Positions 42,180 to 55,239 of a DNA stretch of 64,000 bases are shown here, piece by piece. The DNA is taken from positions 64,001-128,000 of the forward strand of contig JAQFVV010000205.1 in NCBI GenBank assembly GCA_028023455.1. Reading direction: 5' to 3'. The notes below the pieces were generated by a model that saw only the letters and a program-made list of their open reading frames with translations, was not told the DNA's origin and did no database searches. Source of the DNA: Epiperipatus broadwayi (Eukaryota; Onychophora; Udeonychophora; Euonychophora; Peripatidae). Both the position numbers and the translations under genes were made by a program. Each line of letters opens with the position of its first letter. Position 1 is the stretch's first letter.

Positions 42180-43440
42180 CGCACATGTGAATTTTATATA
42201 TATATTCAACATGGAATTCATTTTGTCTTGTGATTATGATGACAAATTAATATATATATGTCTGTGTACACACACATTTCCATAGGACCCATGTATATAT
42301 GTGAAAACAGTCATTATTTATGTAGCATAAAAATGTGATAGCTTTTTTTTATTATAATATGACAATTCCCACATATCACAGCATGTCTGTGCTTATACAT
42401 ATGCATGTCATGTAGACACATATATGTTATAATCAATCATACTTTATGAATTATTTAAAGAATTTTTAAAAATAAGTCTATGACAATTCAAACATGTTTA
42501 TTTTTACATTTTTATACAGCACATCTGAATGCTTACACATAGATATATTTTGTGTAAACCTATTGGAATATTGGTAAATCACAATGAGATAACTTATTTC
42601 TTTTTCTATAAATCAAAATCAGAAGAGTTAATATATATATATATAGTTGTATTTTACAGTCCTTAATTTAATTTTATTGTTATTAATAAATTTATATTTT
42701 ATTAAATTATTCCAGTGAATTTAATTAATCCTTTAATCCTAGAACAGATTTAAAACATTATATGTTAGGATTATATCTCTTGCTCACAGTAACAGTTATA
42801 GAGCTTTTGTTCTCTGAGATGGATTTGTGCATAATAATCTTTATATAAAAGGAATTTATACTTAGTGTTTATGGACATCCAGTTGGTAATGATTTCATTA
42901 CTTTTCTAATGCAGGATGGCACAAAGGGGATATTTTTTAAAGTCCATGTGCTATATTTCATATTAATTATTTATTTAAAAATTAAGTTTATAGTTGGCCA
43001 GCACATTAACAGTACTAAGTGGCCAGGGCATTGATGATGATCAGCATCTTTTAGCATCTCAGCATTATTATTTTAATTGTTATATTCTTATGGATTAGCA
43101 CTTAAGTTTGTGCATCCAAGTTATTATATAATCTGCACCAAGAGTTGGCAAGGGCTAAACAATTAGTCTGGACTATAGTAACCCACTTCAAATCCAGTCA
43201 CACGATTGGGCTGTTGATTTATTTTTATTGTTGATCATTCATGATGATGAATAAATATTGCTTTTGTGTAATGTTGGGTGAACTTAGTGTTTTTGATGAT
43301 CTCTCATGTTCCTTTCATTATATATTTTGTATGTTTAAATTTGAGTCTTTGATTTTGATGATGAGTGCCATCATCCCAGCTTCACTTCAAATTTTTTGTA
43401 CCATTACAATATATATATAATATTAAATGCAAACATGAGT
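42180..43440. other. A/T-rich DNA with TA-rich microsatellite stretches
   Basis: No gene or repeat family recognised. Confidence 0.45.
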
Positions 43441-43456
43441 GAAATCCATTAAATCC

Positions 43457-43537
43457 AGACGTAAACATAATCTCATTTACAGCTGGCATTTTGGGCCAGA
43501 CGTAAACATAATCTCATTTACAGCTGGCTTTTTGGGA
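43457..43537. repeat. 44-bp tandem duplication
   Basis: 'ccagacgtaaacataatctc' 'atttacagctgg' occurs twice in immediate succession, followed by 'cattttggg' and 'ctttttggg'. A diverged relative is near 43790. Confidence 0.85.
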
Positions 43538-43887
43538 GGATCCATTTCTTGCTCATTAAAAAACCCATGCAGGTAAAGCCATATATTTATAATATTATAC
43601 CTCCAGTGTTTTTTCTCAGCATTATATGTGATTTTCAATATTAACAAAGGAACTAAATGCTGCTATTAAACATTTCAGAACCCCTTTACTCACTAGACTG
43701 CTTAGCCAATGGAAAATGCCTTAGCGGATCCAGATATATATAGGGATTAAGAGATCTAATAAGTGTTCAAACATGGTGAAAACCCATAAATCCATATGTA
43801 AACACAGACTCAATTATATCTGGCATAATTTTAGCATCCATGGGTATGGCAGAATTTTAAGTTAAATTATAGTATTTTTTCAAACAT

Positions 43888-43950
43888 TACGTATTTCCGG
43901 TCTTAACTATTGAATCAGACATACATAATTTCCGGTCTTAACTAATGAAG
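43888..43950. repeat. ~35-bp tandem duplication
   Basis: 'ttccggtcttaacta.tgaa' appears twice, at about 43895 and 43930, with related flanks. Confidence 0.75.
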
Positions 43951-44001
43951 CAAACCTCTTAATAAACAGTGTTTTCCTGAAGATTTGTGATAATGGTGTT
44001 T

Positions 44002-44297
44002 TAGTTGTATTTTTATATTGGACTATTTTCATGATCTAATATGAGTATTGAATGTCTTTAGAAAAATGTAACAATACTCAAGAATCTAAGGGTCCAGGTT
44101 CGAATTTCATGCTAGTACTGTCACTGGTCAGGCCAACAACACCTGAAGAAGAGGGGAGAATAATACCTCCCAAAACGTTGTGCATATACTAACCTGTTTG
44201 ATGTGCTATTATTAATAGTTAAAAGTTAATTTTTTCTAAAGACATTCTATACACATATTAGATTATGGAAATAGTCTAATATAAAAATATAACTGTT
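44002..44297. repeat. Inverted repeat enclosing tRNA-like and hammerhead-like sequence
   Basis: Arms 44002-44065 and 44231-44297 are reverse complements ('aatgtctttagaaaaa' against 'ttttttctaaagacatt', and outward). The interior holds GGTTCGAATTTC (44097-44108), a near-perfect tRNA B box, then CTGAAGA (44143-44149), GGGAG-loop-CTCCC and AAAACGTTGTG. GAAA is changed to AAAA, so the core is damaged. Same plan as 15407-15662. Confidence 0.65.
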
Positions 44298-44700
44298 AGT
44301 AAATATTTTAGCACCTCTTAAAAGCGTTAATAATGTGGAAAAAACACACACACCGTATTTATTACATATATTGAATCAATTTGATTTTTTAAAAAGGGGT
44401 TTATATGAAGTAAAATACTCGTACTTTTAAAAATGTTTTTTTACATCTCTTTGGCAATAAGGATGAATCATGCCGAATCATGAACTAAATTTTACTAATA
44501 TATAATGAAAGATATGTTTTTGTTATACATAAAAAATAAAATGAAATAACCACAACTTCTTTATCTAAATTTAAAGACTATAAAAAAATTTTCCTTTTTT
44601 TATTTAAGTAAAAAAGATAATCATTTCTTGTTTACCTGAAGTTAAAATTTTGATTTCCAATGTAGAAAATCTCGGTAAACAACTATTTTTTTTTCATTTA

Positions 44701-44712
44701 CCCCCCCCCCCC
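44701..44712 (+). repeat. Poly(C) tract
   Basis: Twelve consecutive C in otherwise A/T-rich sequence. Could be real or an assembly/sequencing-sensitive site. Confidence 0.9.
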
Positions 44713-44719
44713 TTTGAAA

Positions 44720-47150
44720 GTAAAACTCATCACTTATATATATATTCATATATATTTGAAAAGTTAATATAGTAATTTTCCACTCTTATATTATGCTATT
44801 AAACTGAATTGTATTAAGTTAATAGAAGATAACTAACTACTAGATATATAATAATATATTAGTTCAGCTTTGAAAGCCCCGAAGTCGTTCTGGAGATGAG
44901 GCTATTATAGGATTATATCACTTATTTAAGACTACACAATAAAGTAGTGTGAAAAGAATCTTTTTCAGAAGCATATAAGCAGTAACATCCCTAAGGTCGG
45001 TCAACCTAGTGGAGTCCCACACGAGCTACCTTATTTTAATCAACCCAATATATACCTTATGCATTAATAAAACAGACTAAGAGATCAACATGTGATGCAA
45101 ATTCTTATACATAAAGCTAAAGATTACTAATGAAATAAAGTGCACCAAATTTGCAAACGTCTCACTGTTTAAATATTTTTATAATCGATCAAATGGCTGA
45201 TAATTTGTAACCGAATAGTCGAACAAGATATGATTTCAATTCAGGAGAAATAACTAGAGAAACATAATAACTTATTTGGCTTCCTATATAAAATACCAAA
45301 TTTAAACATGAAGAAAATGGCAAAGTAAGAAAATTTTGTATGGATCTGCATCTACCATTAAAATATGATGATAAAAATGAAGACATTAATGGAAATAATC
45401 TCTATGAAGAAATAAAAATATTCAGTAACATTTTCTGTGAAGACATATGTGATTGATCTCCATTAGAATACCTTAAAAAATTCATCTAACAGGAAATGCA
45501 TTTTCCAATTTAAGTATAATCTTAAAATTTTTATTAACAATTCCAATAGCCACTGCTGAGTCTAAATGCAGTTTGTCAGAGCTTAAAATAATAAAAAAAC
45601 TATTTAAGATTCATAATGGCACAAGAAAGACTATCCAATCTAACATTGCTTTCATTAGAAAATAAATTATGTGAAGACGTAAAAATTTAAGTGAGATAAT
45701 TGATAAATTTGCTGAAATTAAAGCAAGGAAAATAAAATTATATTAATTTTGTATGTGTTATAAATTAAGTATTACTATTTAGATAAGAATAAATGTTGTA
45801 TATGTTCATTTCTTGTATTAAAAATTAGATTTTATTTATTTATTCACTTATTTATTTACTGAGTTCTCCACTTCATATTTGTGTCCAGGGCCTCAAAATC
45901 CAAAGAGTGATGCTGAATAAAGTAATGTGCGAGAGGGTCACATGATATTACTATTAGTAGTAACATTCTTAACCAAAGGATATGAAAAACCTCCATATGA
46001 AATAATACTAAAATTTCTGAAATATATTCAAACTGATCTGCATCAAATCTCTAAACCTATGCAAGTGAAGTGACCTGGATTCAAAACCATAAAATTTATT
46101 GATTTCACAACATTAATTTAAATAGTATGATAGTAAAGGTGTCTATTAGATGTACAAATTAGCTCCAGATTTGAATCCTAATCATCTATATTTGTTAGAT
46201 GCATAAGTGAATTAGCTCTAGATTTGAATTTGAATCCTCACTGTTTTCTAGATATAAAGCCAGATGCTAGTCTAGGAATAAATGTGTTATATCACTATAT
46301 CTGATGACCATTCATTTCTCAAAATTACAATAAATGGCTCTAGAGTAAAAATGTTTTAATCTGCTATTATTTTTTTCCAAGCATTTCTATGGTTATGTGA
46401 AATTATGGATATAATAAACCCTACATAATATATATTTAAACTTAACAAACATTTACATTCACTCACCCATAATATGCTGTAATTTAGTTTTAAAAACATG
46501 TAAACTTCATCAAGAGAGCTATTATAGGTTAATGAGAAAACTTGTTTAGCCTTAGGTATTGTCAATTAGTAGTAATTGTTAATTTTTTGATAACATCAAA
46601 AGCTAAAAGTTATCTCTGTTTACATGGATATTATTTCCTCTTTTCTATAAAAGTATTTGATTCAACCTACATTTTTAAATATCAACAAAAATAATTATCC
46701 AAAAAATCTCAATGAATTATAAAAAACTCAGAAGACTAACAAATCTTGAGAAAGAGATACCAGTCACATGATTGTCTGAGTTCACAAAATAAAATAAAAA
46801 ATCAATTGAAAGATGATTTTACCATGGTATTCTTATAAAGGCTACAAATGTAAAATTATTGTATTCACATATATAAATTTCTCAATTACAATTTTAAAAA
46901 AATTACAGTAGTTGTGAACTACATTATACTTTGTTTCAAACCTCCTTGCTTTCACAAATATAATGTACATTAACTCACATTTGCTGATAAACAGTGATTA
47001 GAATAAAATATATACTGTTTACTGTACTGCAAATGTACAGTACTTTTTAACATGTGCACATACATAACATGAATTGTGTTTTACCCATATAGTAGTAATA
47101 TAAATTAAAATTATAGTATAAACAAAATTTTAAAAATAATAGTTTTTAAT
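44720..47150. other. A/T-rich DNA, no recognised gene
   Basis: Some stretches look like decayed LINE coding sequence (45300-45730, Lys/Asn/Ile-rich) but I cannot assign a domain. Confidence 0.4.
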
Positions 47151-47715
47151 AACAAATTGAGCAGACACAATATTCAAGCTGATATTTCTAATCTTCAGAA
47201 ACAGTATAATGAATTTAAATTAAAACTAGTAAATCGTTTTCAAACATTAGCAGATTTTGAACATGATTCAGATTTGAATGAAATTAATAGGAAAATAACT
47301 ATTGCAACAAGGATATCTGGTAGAAAAAAATCAGCAATTAACCAATAAATTTCTACTGAGACTAAACAATTTATGAAGAAAAGAAGGAATATGAAAATAT
47401 ATAAAATGATGCATTAAAAAGTATGGAATATCTCAAATTTTGTAAAATAGTGCAAAAAAATTGATAATGATATAAGAAAGTAAAATTGTAAAATAAAGAG
47501 AGATATAAAAGAGAATAAAAGACTCAAGAGTGTAAAACATTTTGATATTAGCAAACTTATATCTGCAATGAAAAAAGATATAACTATTACTGAAAAGAGA
47601 GATGACATCATGATGTGGGTAAAGGTTTCTATCAAGAAATATGTAGTAATAAAAAACAAGTAACTTCCAACAACTATTATATCTTCAGAACAGTGATGAA
47701 GCATGACCTTTTTAG
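47150..47715 (+). pseudogene. RTE-like LINE remnant, pre-RT region
   Basis: 47157-47348 carries LKLVNRFQTLADFEHD...NEINRKITIA, matching the linker between endonuclease and RT in RTE-type LINEs. Downstream text with several stops continues the pattern to about 47715. The Met at 47157 is not a real start. Confidence 0.6.
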
Positions 47716-48191
47716 GAATGGAAGCACACTACATAATCTTTTTTTAAATAATGTTTTTATATTACTTGCCACAACAATTTTTATGTAATAGCTAATATAT
47801 ACATATTACATACATCTAGAAAAATCTGGAATTGTTTTATCTGTTAATGGAACCGTGATTAGTTTAAATATACATCATACATTATCAATATATTTTTATC
47901 TTGCAAATGCTTTTAACATTCTTAAGTTTGAATTGTAAATTAGATTTTAACATTGTGTGAACTTCTTATAATCAACCAATATCTTGCCATAAATAAAAAC
48001 AATTCAACTGTTGGTAAAAAGGTTAAAAGTCAACAGAAATTCCGTACAATAAAGTTTGAATAGTTCGTTCTTTTTTTATATTTAGCAAAATAATTGAGAT
48101 TTTTTTTTTTACATTTTGCAAAATAGCTTATATGCACTAATGTATTTATTATTCTTATTACACTATTATATGTGCATCTTTTGGATCAATT

Positions 48192-48280
48192 TTGTGAGGT
48201 TGAATATGTACATATTTTAGTGAATTTTAGTGAATTTTTTGTGAGGTTGAATATATACATATTTTAGTAAATTTTTAAAA
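48192..48280. repeat. ~60-bp tandem duplication
   Basis: 'ttttgtgaggttgaatat.t' 'acatattttagt.aattt' occurs twice (about 48192 and 48238). It lies in the gap between the two RTE pieces. Confidence 0.8.
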
Positions 48281-48309
48281 TTGAATTTTAATTAAAGCTT
48301 TTGAAAGTT

Positions 48310-49870
48310 TTAGTGAATTTTTCTACAAAAGCACTCATTCCGTTCAATATATGAAAGTCTCATCCCTGCTTCAGAATTACCCAGGATTTTAAACGATGAA
48401 GCGAGACATACAATTAAATTTATGAAGAAGGGAAAAATTCCAGGTAATGGTGGAATTATAAACAATATCTTAAAAGAAGCAAATGAAGAAATAGAAAAAA
48501 AATTAACAAAGCTGTATACCAAACATCTAAATGATAAAGATGTGATCAGATGATTGAAAGAAAGCAGTATTAATATTAATATTTAAGAAAAGTGATAAAG
48601 AATATATTAGAAATTAGAGACCTATCAGTTTTATATAGAAATTTTACCAAGAGAATTACAACTCATTTACAGAGAATTTTGGATTTCAACCAACCAAAAA
48701 AAAAAAAACAAGTTGGATTTAAAAGTAATTTTAGTACAGTAAATCGTATCCAAGTATTTGAAAGAAGTTATAGAAAGAATCAATGAATATGAGTTGCTAC
48801 TATGCTTTGGATTTGTAGATTATGAAAAGGCATTTGATTCTGTAAGGATTTCTTCAATGATAATCATTGAATCATCAAGATATAGACCCAGGATATTGAC
48901 ATATTCTGAAAAATATTTATGAAAATGCAACAGCAACAATTACATTACATAATAATACCAGGAAGGCTAACATTGAGAAAGATGTAAGACAGGATGATTC
49001 CATATTTCCAAAACTTTTTACAGCAGTACTGCAAGAAGTATTTTTTGGATTAAAATGCGAATCTAAAGAAATAAAAGTAAATAGAGATTATTTAAGTCAT
49101 TTAGATTTTGCAGATGATCTAGTTGTTTTTGCAAATGCTGCTTCAGAGCTTCAGGAAATTTTGTAAGAGTTATCAGATGAAAGTAAGAAAGTAGGGCTAA
49201 AGGTAAATGTTAAAAAGACTAAAGTAATGTTCAATGAATTTTCTCAAAAGATGAAAATAATGATTGATAATGATGAGTTAGAAGCAGTTATCAACTAAAA
49301 ATATCTTGGTCTAATTATTGGTACAAATGGAAACATAATGGATAAAATTAAACATAGAATTAAACTTGGTTGAAGTGTATTGGTAGAAATAATATTAAAA
49401 GGAAATATGCCTAAGTGTTTGAAAAGGAGAGTTTTTAATAAATATGTTTTACCAGCTCTTACTTATGCATCAGAGACTTGATCATTTAATAGAAAAGAAA
49501 TACAGAAACTTCAGATCTCTCAAAGAAGTATGGAGAGTTTCACGTTGGGAGTAACTAGAAGACATTGAAAATAAATACATGGGTAAGAGAACAAACAGGT
49601 GTTACTGTCATCATTGAAAGAGATTAAAAGACGGAAGTGGAGTTGAGCTGGACATATTGCTAAAAGAGGTGATAATAGATGGACAACTAAAATCTTAAAC
49701 TGTATTCCAAGAGATTGTAAAAGACCCAGAAAGAGACAACATATGAGATGGATGGAAAAAAATAAAAAGGTGCATAAGGGTGATGTGAAGAAAAGAGGCT
49801 AGAGATAAGAGATGGATTAAAGTTGGAGAGATATTCAGTCTGCAGTGGATTATTAATGGTTGTTGATGAT
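48310..49870 (+). pseudogene. RTE-like LINE reverse transcriptase remnant
   Basis: Ordered RT motifs across frames with many stops: KKGKIPGNGGIINNILKEA (48425 on), RPISFI, a YEKAFDS-like segment (48820), RQDDSIFPKLFTAVLQEVF, HLDFADDLVVFA (49098-49135; FADD catalytic box intact), KVGLKVNVKKTKVMF, YLGLIIGTNGN, ALTYASET and the C-terminal AGHIAKRGDNRWT...RDCKRPRKRQ...RWM. The AGHIAR.D.RW...R..GRP..RW ending is typical of RTE-clade elements. Dead copy. Confidence 0.85.
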
Positions 49871-50890
49871 GTAGTTAGATACAATATATTTCATGGCTTT
49901 AACTGTAGATATAGTGAAACTACAGAGTACAACTGAATAAGATATCACATGATCCCAAATCACATGAAATGCTTCAATAACAAATCCTTTTTTTATGCTG
50001 ATGATTATGTCATATAGTTGCTTTTCTATCCAGTATCTCCAGGTTATGGCTCTTATTGGTGGATGAGTTTTGGATCTGGGTATAATATACATGGATCTTT
50101 TGGATCTAGGGGTATAACTATGGTAATAAAAAGGATGCTATTGTTTATTAGTTATTTTTGATATCTAATCTATAGCATTTATAATTATTAGTGTTGCACT
50201 ATGAAATAATGTACCTCAATGCATCTTGTAAATCACAACATTTTTAAAATAAATACCAGATGTTTTGATTATTTCATGCAGCTGCACTAAATGCTTCTTT
50301 TTTTATGAATAACTGAGACTGAACCCAGGATCTATGTGTGGTTTAGTGCAGTGATGGATTGGCTGACTTTGAAGCTTAATGTACATAGTTAGTGATTTAC
50401 ATTCCATCAAATCGAATTCTGAAACTTTTTACAAACTCCCAAGCTACCAGTAACAATTGGATCTTTTTAAACATATGATGAAATTCAAATAACACATACC
50501 CAGTGTGTCCCAGAAAAACCATGATTGATTCTTTCTCCAAGAAGCTTGTAGTTGTCTTTGAATTAATACATATGTTATGTAGTGACTTCAATTAGTTTTC
50601 CCAAAATTTTAAGATGTTAACATGATTGGATCAAAAATTATGGCATGACATATGTCAATCCGTTTTGTAAGATCATTGAATGTCTACAACATTCTCCCTG
50701 CTACCACCATCTTTGCAACTTGTAGCTTCATTGTTTTATATATAGTCCAAATCATTTCATATGCTTCAAGAGAAGTTTGCCCAATTATGTTAACACTTTA
50801 AAATTTGGGTAGTGAATAAGATTAATTATGTTATTAGATAATAGTCTCATTGATTCAAAATATCACTGCAGACAACTTGGAGATTCAGTT
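49871..50890. other. A/T-rich DNA, no recognised feature
   Basis: No gene found; several phrases recall dispersed repeats but were too diverged to place. Confidence 0.4.
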
Positions 50891-50904
50891 ATATTTTTAT
50901 TGAA

Positions 50905-51630
50905 ACAAAAGTTATATCTCACCTTGCCTTCAAATAATGAACTAGTCCAGATTCCACCTTATCTTAATCTGATTGAGCATTTATCACCACAGATTAGTAT
51001 ATATATATATAAATAGATAAGGATGGTGATAGGACTATAGAGAATGATGTTCATTTAATCTGATTGCTATTGTTATAGATGGCATTCAGCCATAAATATT
51101 CAATCCATTTGGAGGTAAAGGAAGATACAGCTGTTAAAGTTGAATAACAGTATGCTGTTATACTGTTAGTGAGGTATAGCTTCTAGCTTTTAGTTGCCAT
51201 ATAATTATAGAAAGAAGCTACTTCAGATGCCCTTATAAGTTTAAACTATCACTTCCAGCTGTAGCATGACAGCTTGCCTCATTAATAAATACATGAGCTT
51301 ACCTTGTGTCTTATTTAGATTCTAATAGCTTCCAGTCCTGATTGCCTCACTGCGTTAACCATATAGTGGACAACCAGAATGCTGCCATTCAGCTTTGACA
51401 GTTGTTGCCTCACTGTATATCCAAATGGATCGATTATTTATGGCCAGATCCCCATCCATAATGACAGAAATCGAATTCAGTGACATCATCACCTATTAGT
51501 TCATTCTTGCCATTGGATGCATCTTATCTATTTCTATATAAATTGGTCAGTGGCGATGAATTCTGAATCTGATCAAAGTAAGATGGAATATGGACTAGTC
51601 CATTATTTGAAGGCAAGTTGAGATATAATA
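50905..51630. repeat. Dispersed repeat with ~100-bp terminal inverted arms
   Basis: 50905-50985 ('tatatctcaccttgccttcaaataatg' then 'ctagtccagattccacctta') is the reverse complement of 51560-51625. 51160-51560 aligns in order with 16520-16870 and, in part, 28480-28720. Possibly a rearranged LTR; no ORF. Confidence 0.6.
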
Positions 51631-52239
51631 TTTGCACAGTATTCAAAAGGATATATAACATTTCATATTACCAGAAATGAACTGTTCGATGTGATTTATA
51701 AATGGACTTAGCTTGTTTAAAAAATTAAGAATCAATATATTATATGTATTCATTTAAATTTGACATATATATATAATATTTTTAAAATCATCTGTCAAAA
51801 TGAAATGTCAGCTTTTGATATGTTATTCAGTTATTTTTAGATTATAATTTCAGCTTGCATTATTAGACGTATATATTTTACATTTACAGCAGATATAAGA
51901 CGACATATTTTTCAATACATCAACCTAAGACGCATCCAAGCATAACTCAGCAAATAAAAAAAAAACAAGCCAGAGGGGGGAAAAATAATTATTCTGAATT
52001 TTTTTAGTGTTTTGATTAAGGTAGTCACGTGTTCATGACGTTAACTTAAGTTAGAGATATATACGTGTCTACTACTACTACTTGTAACCTTTTTATTAAT
52101 GCAGTTTTATAAAATATACTTTTTCTTTTAAATTCTATTTTATATAGTTTTAAAACTAAAAAAATTAGTAGAGACCTAGTTCCAGACTTAATTGTTTACT
52201 CATTTAATGAAGAATATTTCTTTAGTGTAAATTTTCACG

Positions 52240-52407
52240 TCACCACTTTTACGCAAGTTTGGAACTGGTTTCTATCCACTTTTAATTAAATCACGTGGAG
52301 GGGTGTAATCATAAACATATGACCAAAGATATCTAAAAAAAAATTATGATGCCAATGATGCACATTATTAGTTGGTCCAGGTAATCTCTTTTCGATGCGA
52401 TGCACTA
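52240..52407 (-). repeat. Minus-oriented copy of the 20.1-kb repeat family
   Basis: Minus strand has the 'gagattacctggaccaacta' stem I region, then text matching 'tttggtcatatgtttatgat' and 'taaaagtggatagaaaccagt'. CTGATGA has become CTAATAA and GAAA is not evident. Confidence 0.5.
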
Positions 52408-55230
52408 TGGCTTCTTCTTTCTCAGGGTAATGAATTTTTCAGTCACTATGTCCAGAGACACCTGTTAGCCACCTTACTTTCCTTTTCTCACTCTAAGTTT
52501 TTCTCATATTCTTCTCTATCCTGCTAAAACCCATTTCTACAATATTATCTTTGCCAACTCTATAATCTTTATGTCTACCCTCCCCCCCTTATCTTTTCCC
52601 AAACCCAGTATAAAAACCCACTTTCTGTATAATCACTTTGTTTATATTTATTCACCCATAACTTTATTTGTACCCTTTCTGTTTGTAGGCATTTACATTC
52701 AATCAACAGATGTGTAATTGTCTATGACTTTCTTACATAACTTGCAGAGTAAATCACTCGTATTTTTCCATTTATGTGTACTGTATATTCCCTTCTTGTT
52801 AACGATCCAGTTCTAGCCTTAAACAGTGAACTACTTTCCTTGCTATTATCACAAATTAACTCACACCCAATATTCTATTGACTTCTATATACATTATATG
52901 TAAAATCTTTTTATTCTCTATACTAGTTCTCCATCTCTCCAATTCCCTATTTTTTATTAATGCATCTATTTTTTTATCCTATTCCTTACCTCTATAACAC
53001 TCAACAGTTCTCCTAACCCCAATCATTCCACCTTTTGTATAAGTATACTGATATAAAGTCTTTATCCAAATCTTTTGCATTATTATTTTGTTGCCTGTCC
53101 TTTACTCATAAACCAATTAAATATTATTTTGATTATTTTCTTATTATTCACAAATTGCAATCTACTGAACATTTTCATTTTATTTTTACATCTCTCATAT
53201 AAAAACTTGACTATCCATTTCTCCTTGAATTGCTTCCCTGCCAATCACACCTCTGCATCTAACGCATGTCTTCCTAACTCTCTGTGTACTTTTTTTAAGT
53301 AATCTAATACCTTTTTACTAACACATAACCCCTTCCTTACCATAAAGTTAACCCTTCTACTGCCACTCCCTTCCATACAATTTTTAGCTACATTATATTT
53401 ATTATATGAAAACACCGTTAGTTTCTACTATATCAGTCCCTTTATTTTCCTCACTTTATTTATCAATTTTTTCTCCCATTTATCTAAGCAATTTCTCTGA
53501 ATTCTTATGATAATTTCCAAATAGTTATATCTATTCACCACATTTAACTTTATATCTTCCAATAAAAAAATATTTCTCTTCTCTTTCCCCATCATTTATC
53601 ATCATTCCTTTTGGATTTTACTTCACTAAATTTAATTATCACCTCTTTACCCACCCTTGCACACATATCCAGCATAACCTCTATATTTTCCCTACTTTCT
53701 GTGGACAAGAAGATATCATTAGCAAATAAAGGATCTGATAATATATATACTTGCTTGCCATCTACTAATGGTATCTCTACCCTTCTTCCTAGTTTTTCTA
53801 TTGGTCTCTTCATTTCTCTCAAACATAACAAAAACAAAATAGGTGACATAGGGTATCCTTGTCTTAGGCCCACCCTGCTTTTAACTCTGATTTTATATTT
53901 CCTAATTGATATGTATAGTTATTATTTTCATAAATCTCTTAATAAGATCCAGCAAAGCTCCATTCATTCCCAAATTCCTAAACTTATCCATATTCTATTT
54001 CTATTTACTCTATCGTATTTCTTTTCTATATGCAAAAAAGACTGTTTATAACTGTCTATCTGTATTCCTATTCATAGCTATAAGTTGTGTGACTACAAAT
54101 AAACTATCTCCCATATGTCTACCCAATTGAACATCTTCCTTGCATTTCTCCCACTATATTATTTTCTTCCATCCATTTTGCTACTCTTCCAACCATCATA
54201 TATGTAAAAACTTTATATAACACTGATATTATTACTATCAGTCTATAGTTGTTTAACCTTCTATGATCCTTTAACCTTTTCTTTAAATAGTAGGTTTACT
54301 CTTGTATTATTTTAACTATTTGGAAATTCTCTTTTCTGTGAATCTTATTAAAACATGATAATAGATTTAATTTTATCCTATTTTCTAAATTCATCACCAT
54401 CTCTGCTGCACATCCATCTAAACCACTTGCCTTTTCATTTTTCAATTTCTTCCCTGCCTCATTCAATTCATTTTCTGTAAATCCAATATTTTCATTACTA
54501 CATGCTTTTATGTTTGTTATCACTCTGTTTTTCACATCTGATATTTTTTCTGTATCCATTACATACTTATTTAAGATTGTCTTTAATTCTTCCCTAGAGC
54601 CACACTCTTTTCCTCATCATCTAGTAATATTATTTTTTCTTCCCTACATTCCTTCTTTTAATATATTTCCAAAATTTTTTACTCCTATCTCTTCCACTTT
54701 TATTAACATCCTCCAATAATTTACTATTTAATTTTCATTCTCTCTATATAATTATTTTAGCCAACTTCTTTTTTTAAAATATTCTGCCCATTCAATATTA
54801 ACATTTTTTTTCACTTTCTTTGTTTTTAATAGCACATTTATTTTCTCCACATGCTTTTTTTCTCGCTTTTAAACTTTTACTAGTTCTCACTTTTCTATTA
54901 CTTTTATTCTTCTGAATATTCTCACCTAAAACCCTATTTGCCACTTTTTCTACTTCATCACACCAGTCCTTATATTCACCTCCCAACAAACTCTTCCACG
55001 ATTTCTTCTACTTTATTTTATATTCTTCTAACTATTTTTATCATTCATTCTCCATCCACCTCATTCACTATCCTTTCTACTTTAATTACTATTTTCCATC
55101 ACATTACTAAGCATTTCTATTATAAAGAAATTATGACCACTATTACATACTCCTCTTCATTATCAAATACTTTAATTTTCCATACTTTATTCTATAAATA
55201 TCATTATTACTATCTTTAACTTGCATGGGA
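52408..55230 (-). mobile_element. Non-LTR retrotransposon, 5'-truncated, coding-dead (same family as 34.4-36.0 kb)
   Basis: About 2.8 kb in reverse. From its 5' side: 54798-54989 (DWCDEVEKVANRVLGENIQK, pre-RT), 54296-54559 (KLKNEKASGLDGCAAEMVMN, RT start), 53592-53873 (GLRQGYPMSPILFLL, then LFANDIFLS, the FADD box mutated to FAND, and VGKEVIIKFSEVKSK), then the thumb and cysteine-rich C-terminus in pieces, and the 3' segment 'gttgacaaagataatattgt' to 'aacaggtgtctctggacata'. The catalytic Asp is lost, so it cannot be active. Confidence 0.88.
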
Positions 55231-55239
55231 ATGATTTAG

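Noticed and set aside
53611-54051. 146-residue plus-strand protein
   Set aside because: Antisense shadow of the LINE reverse transcriptase.
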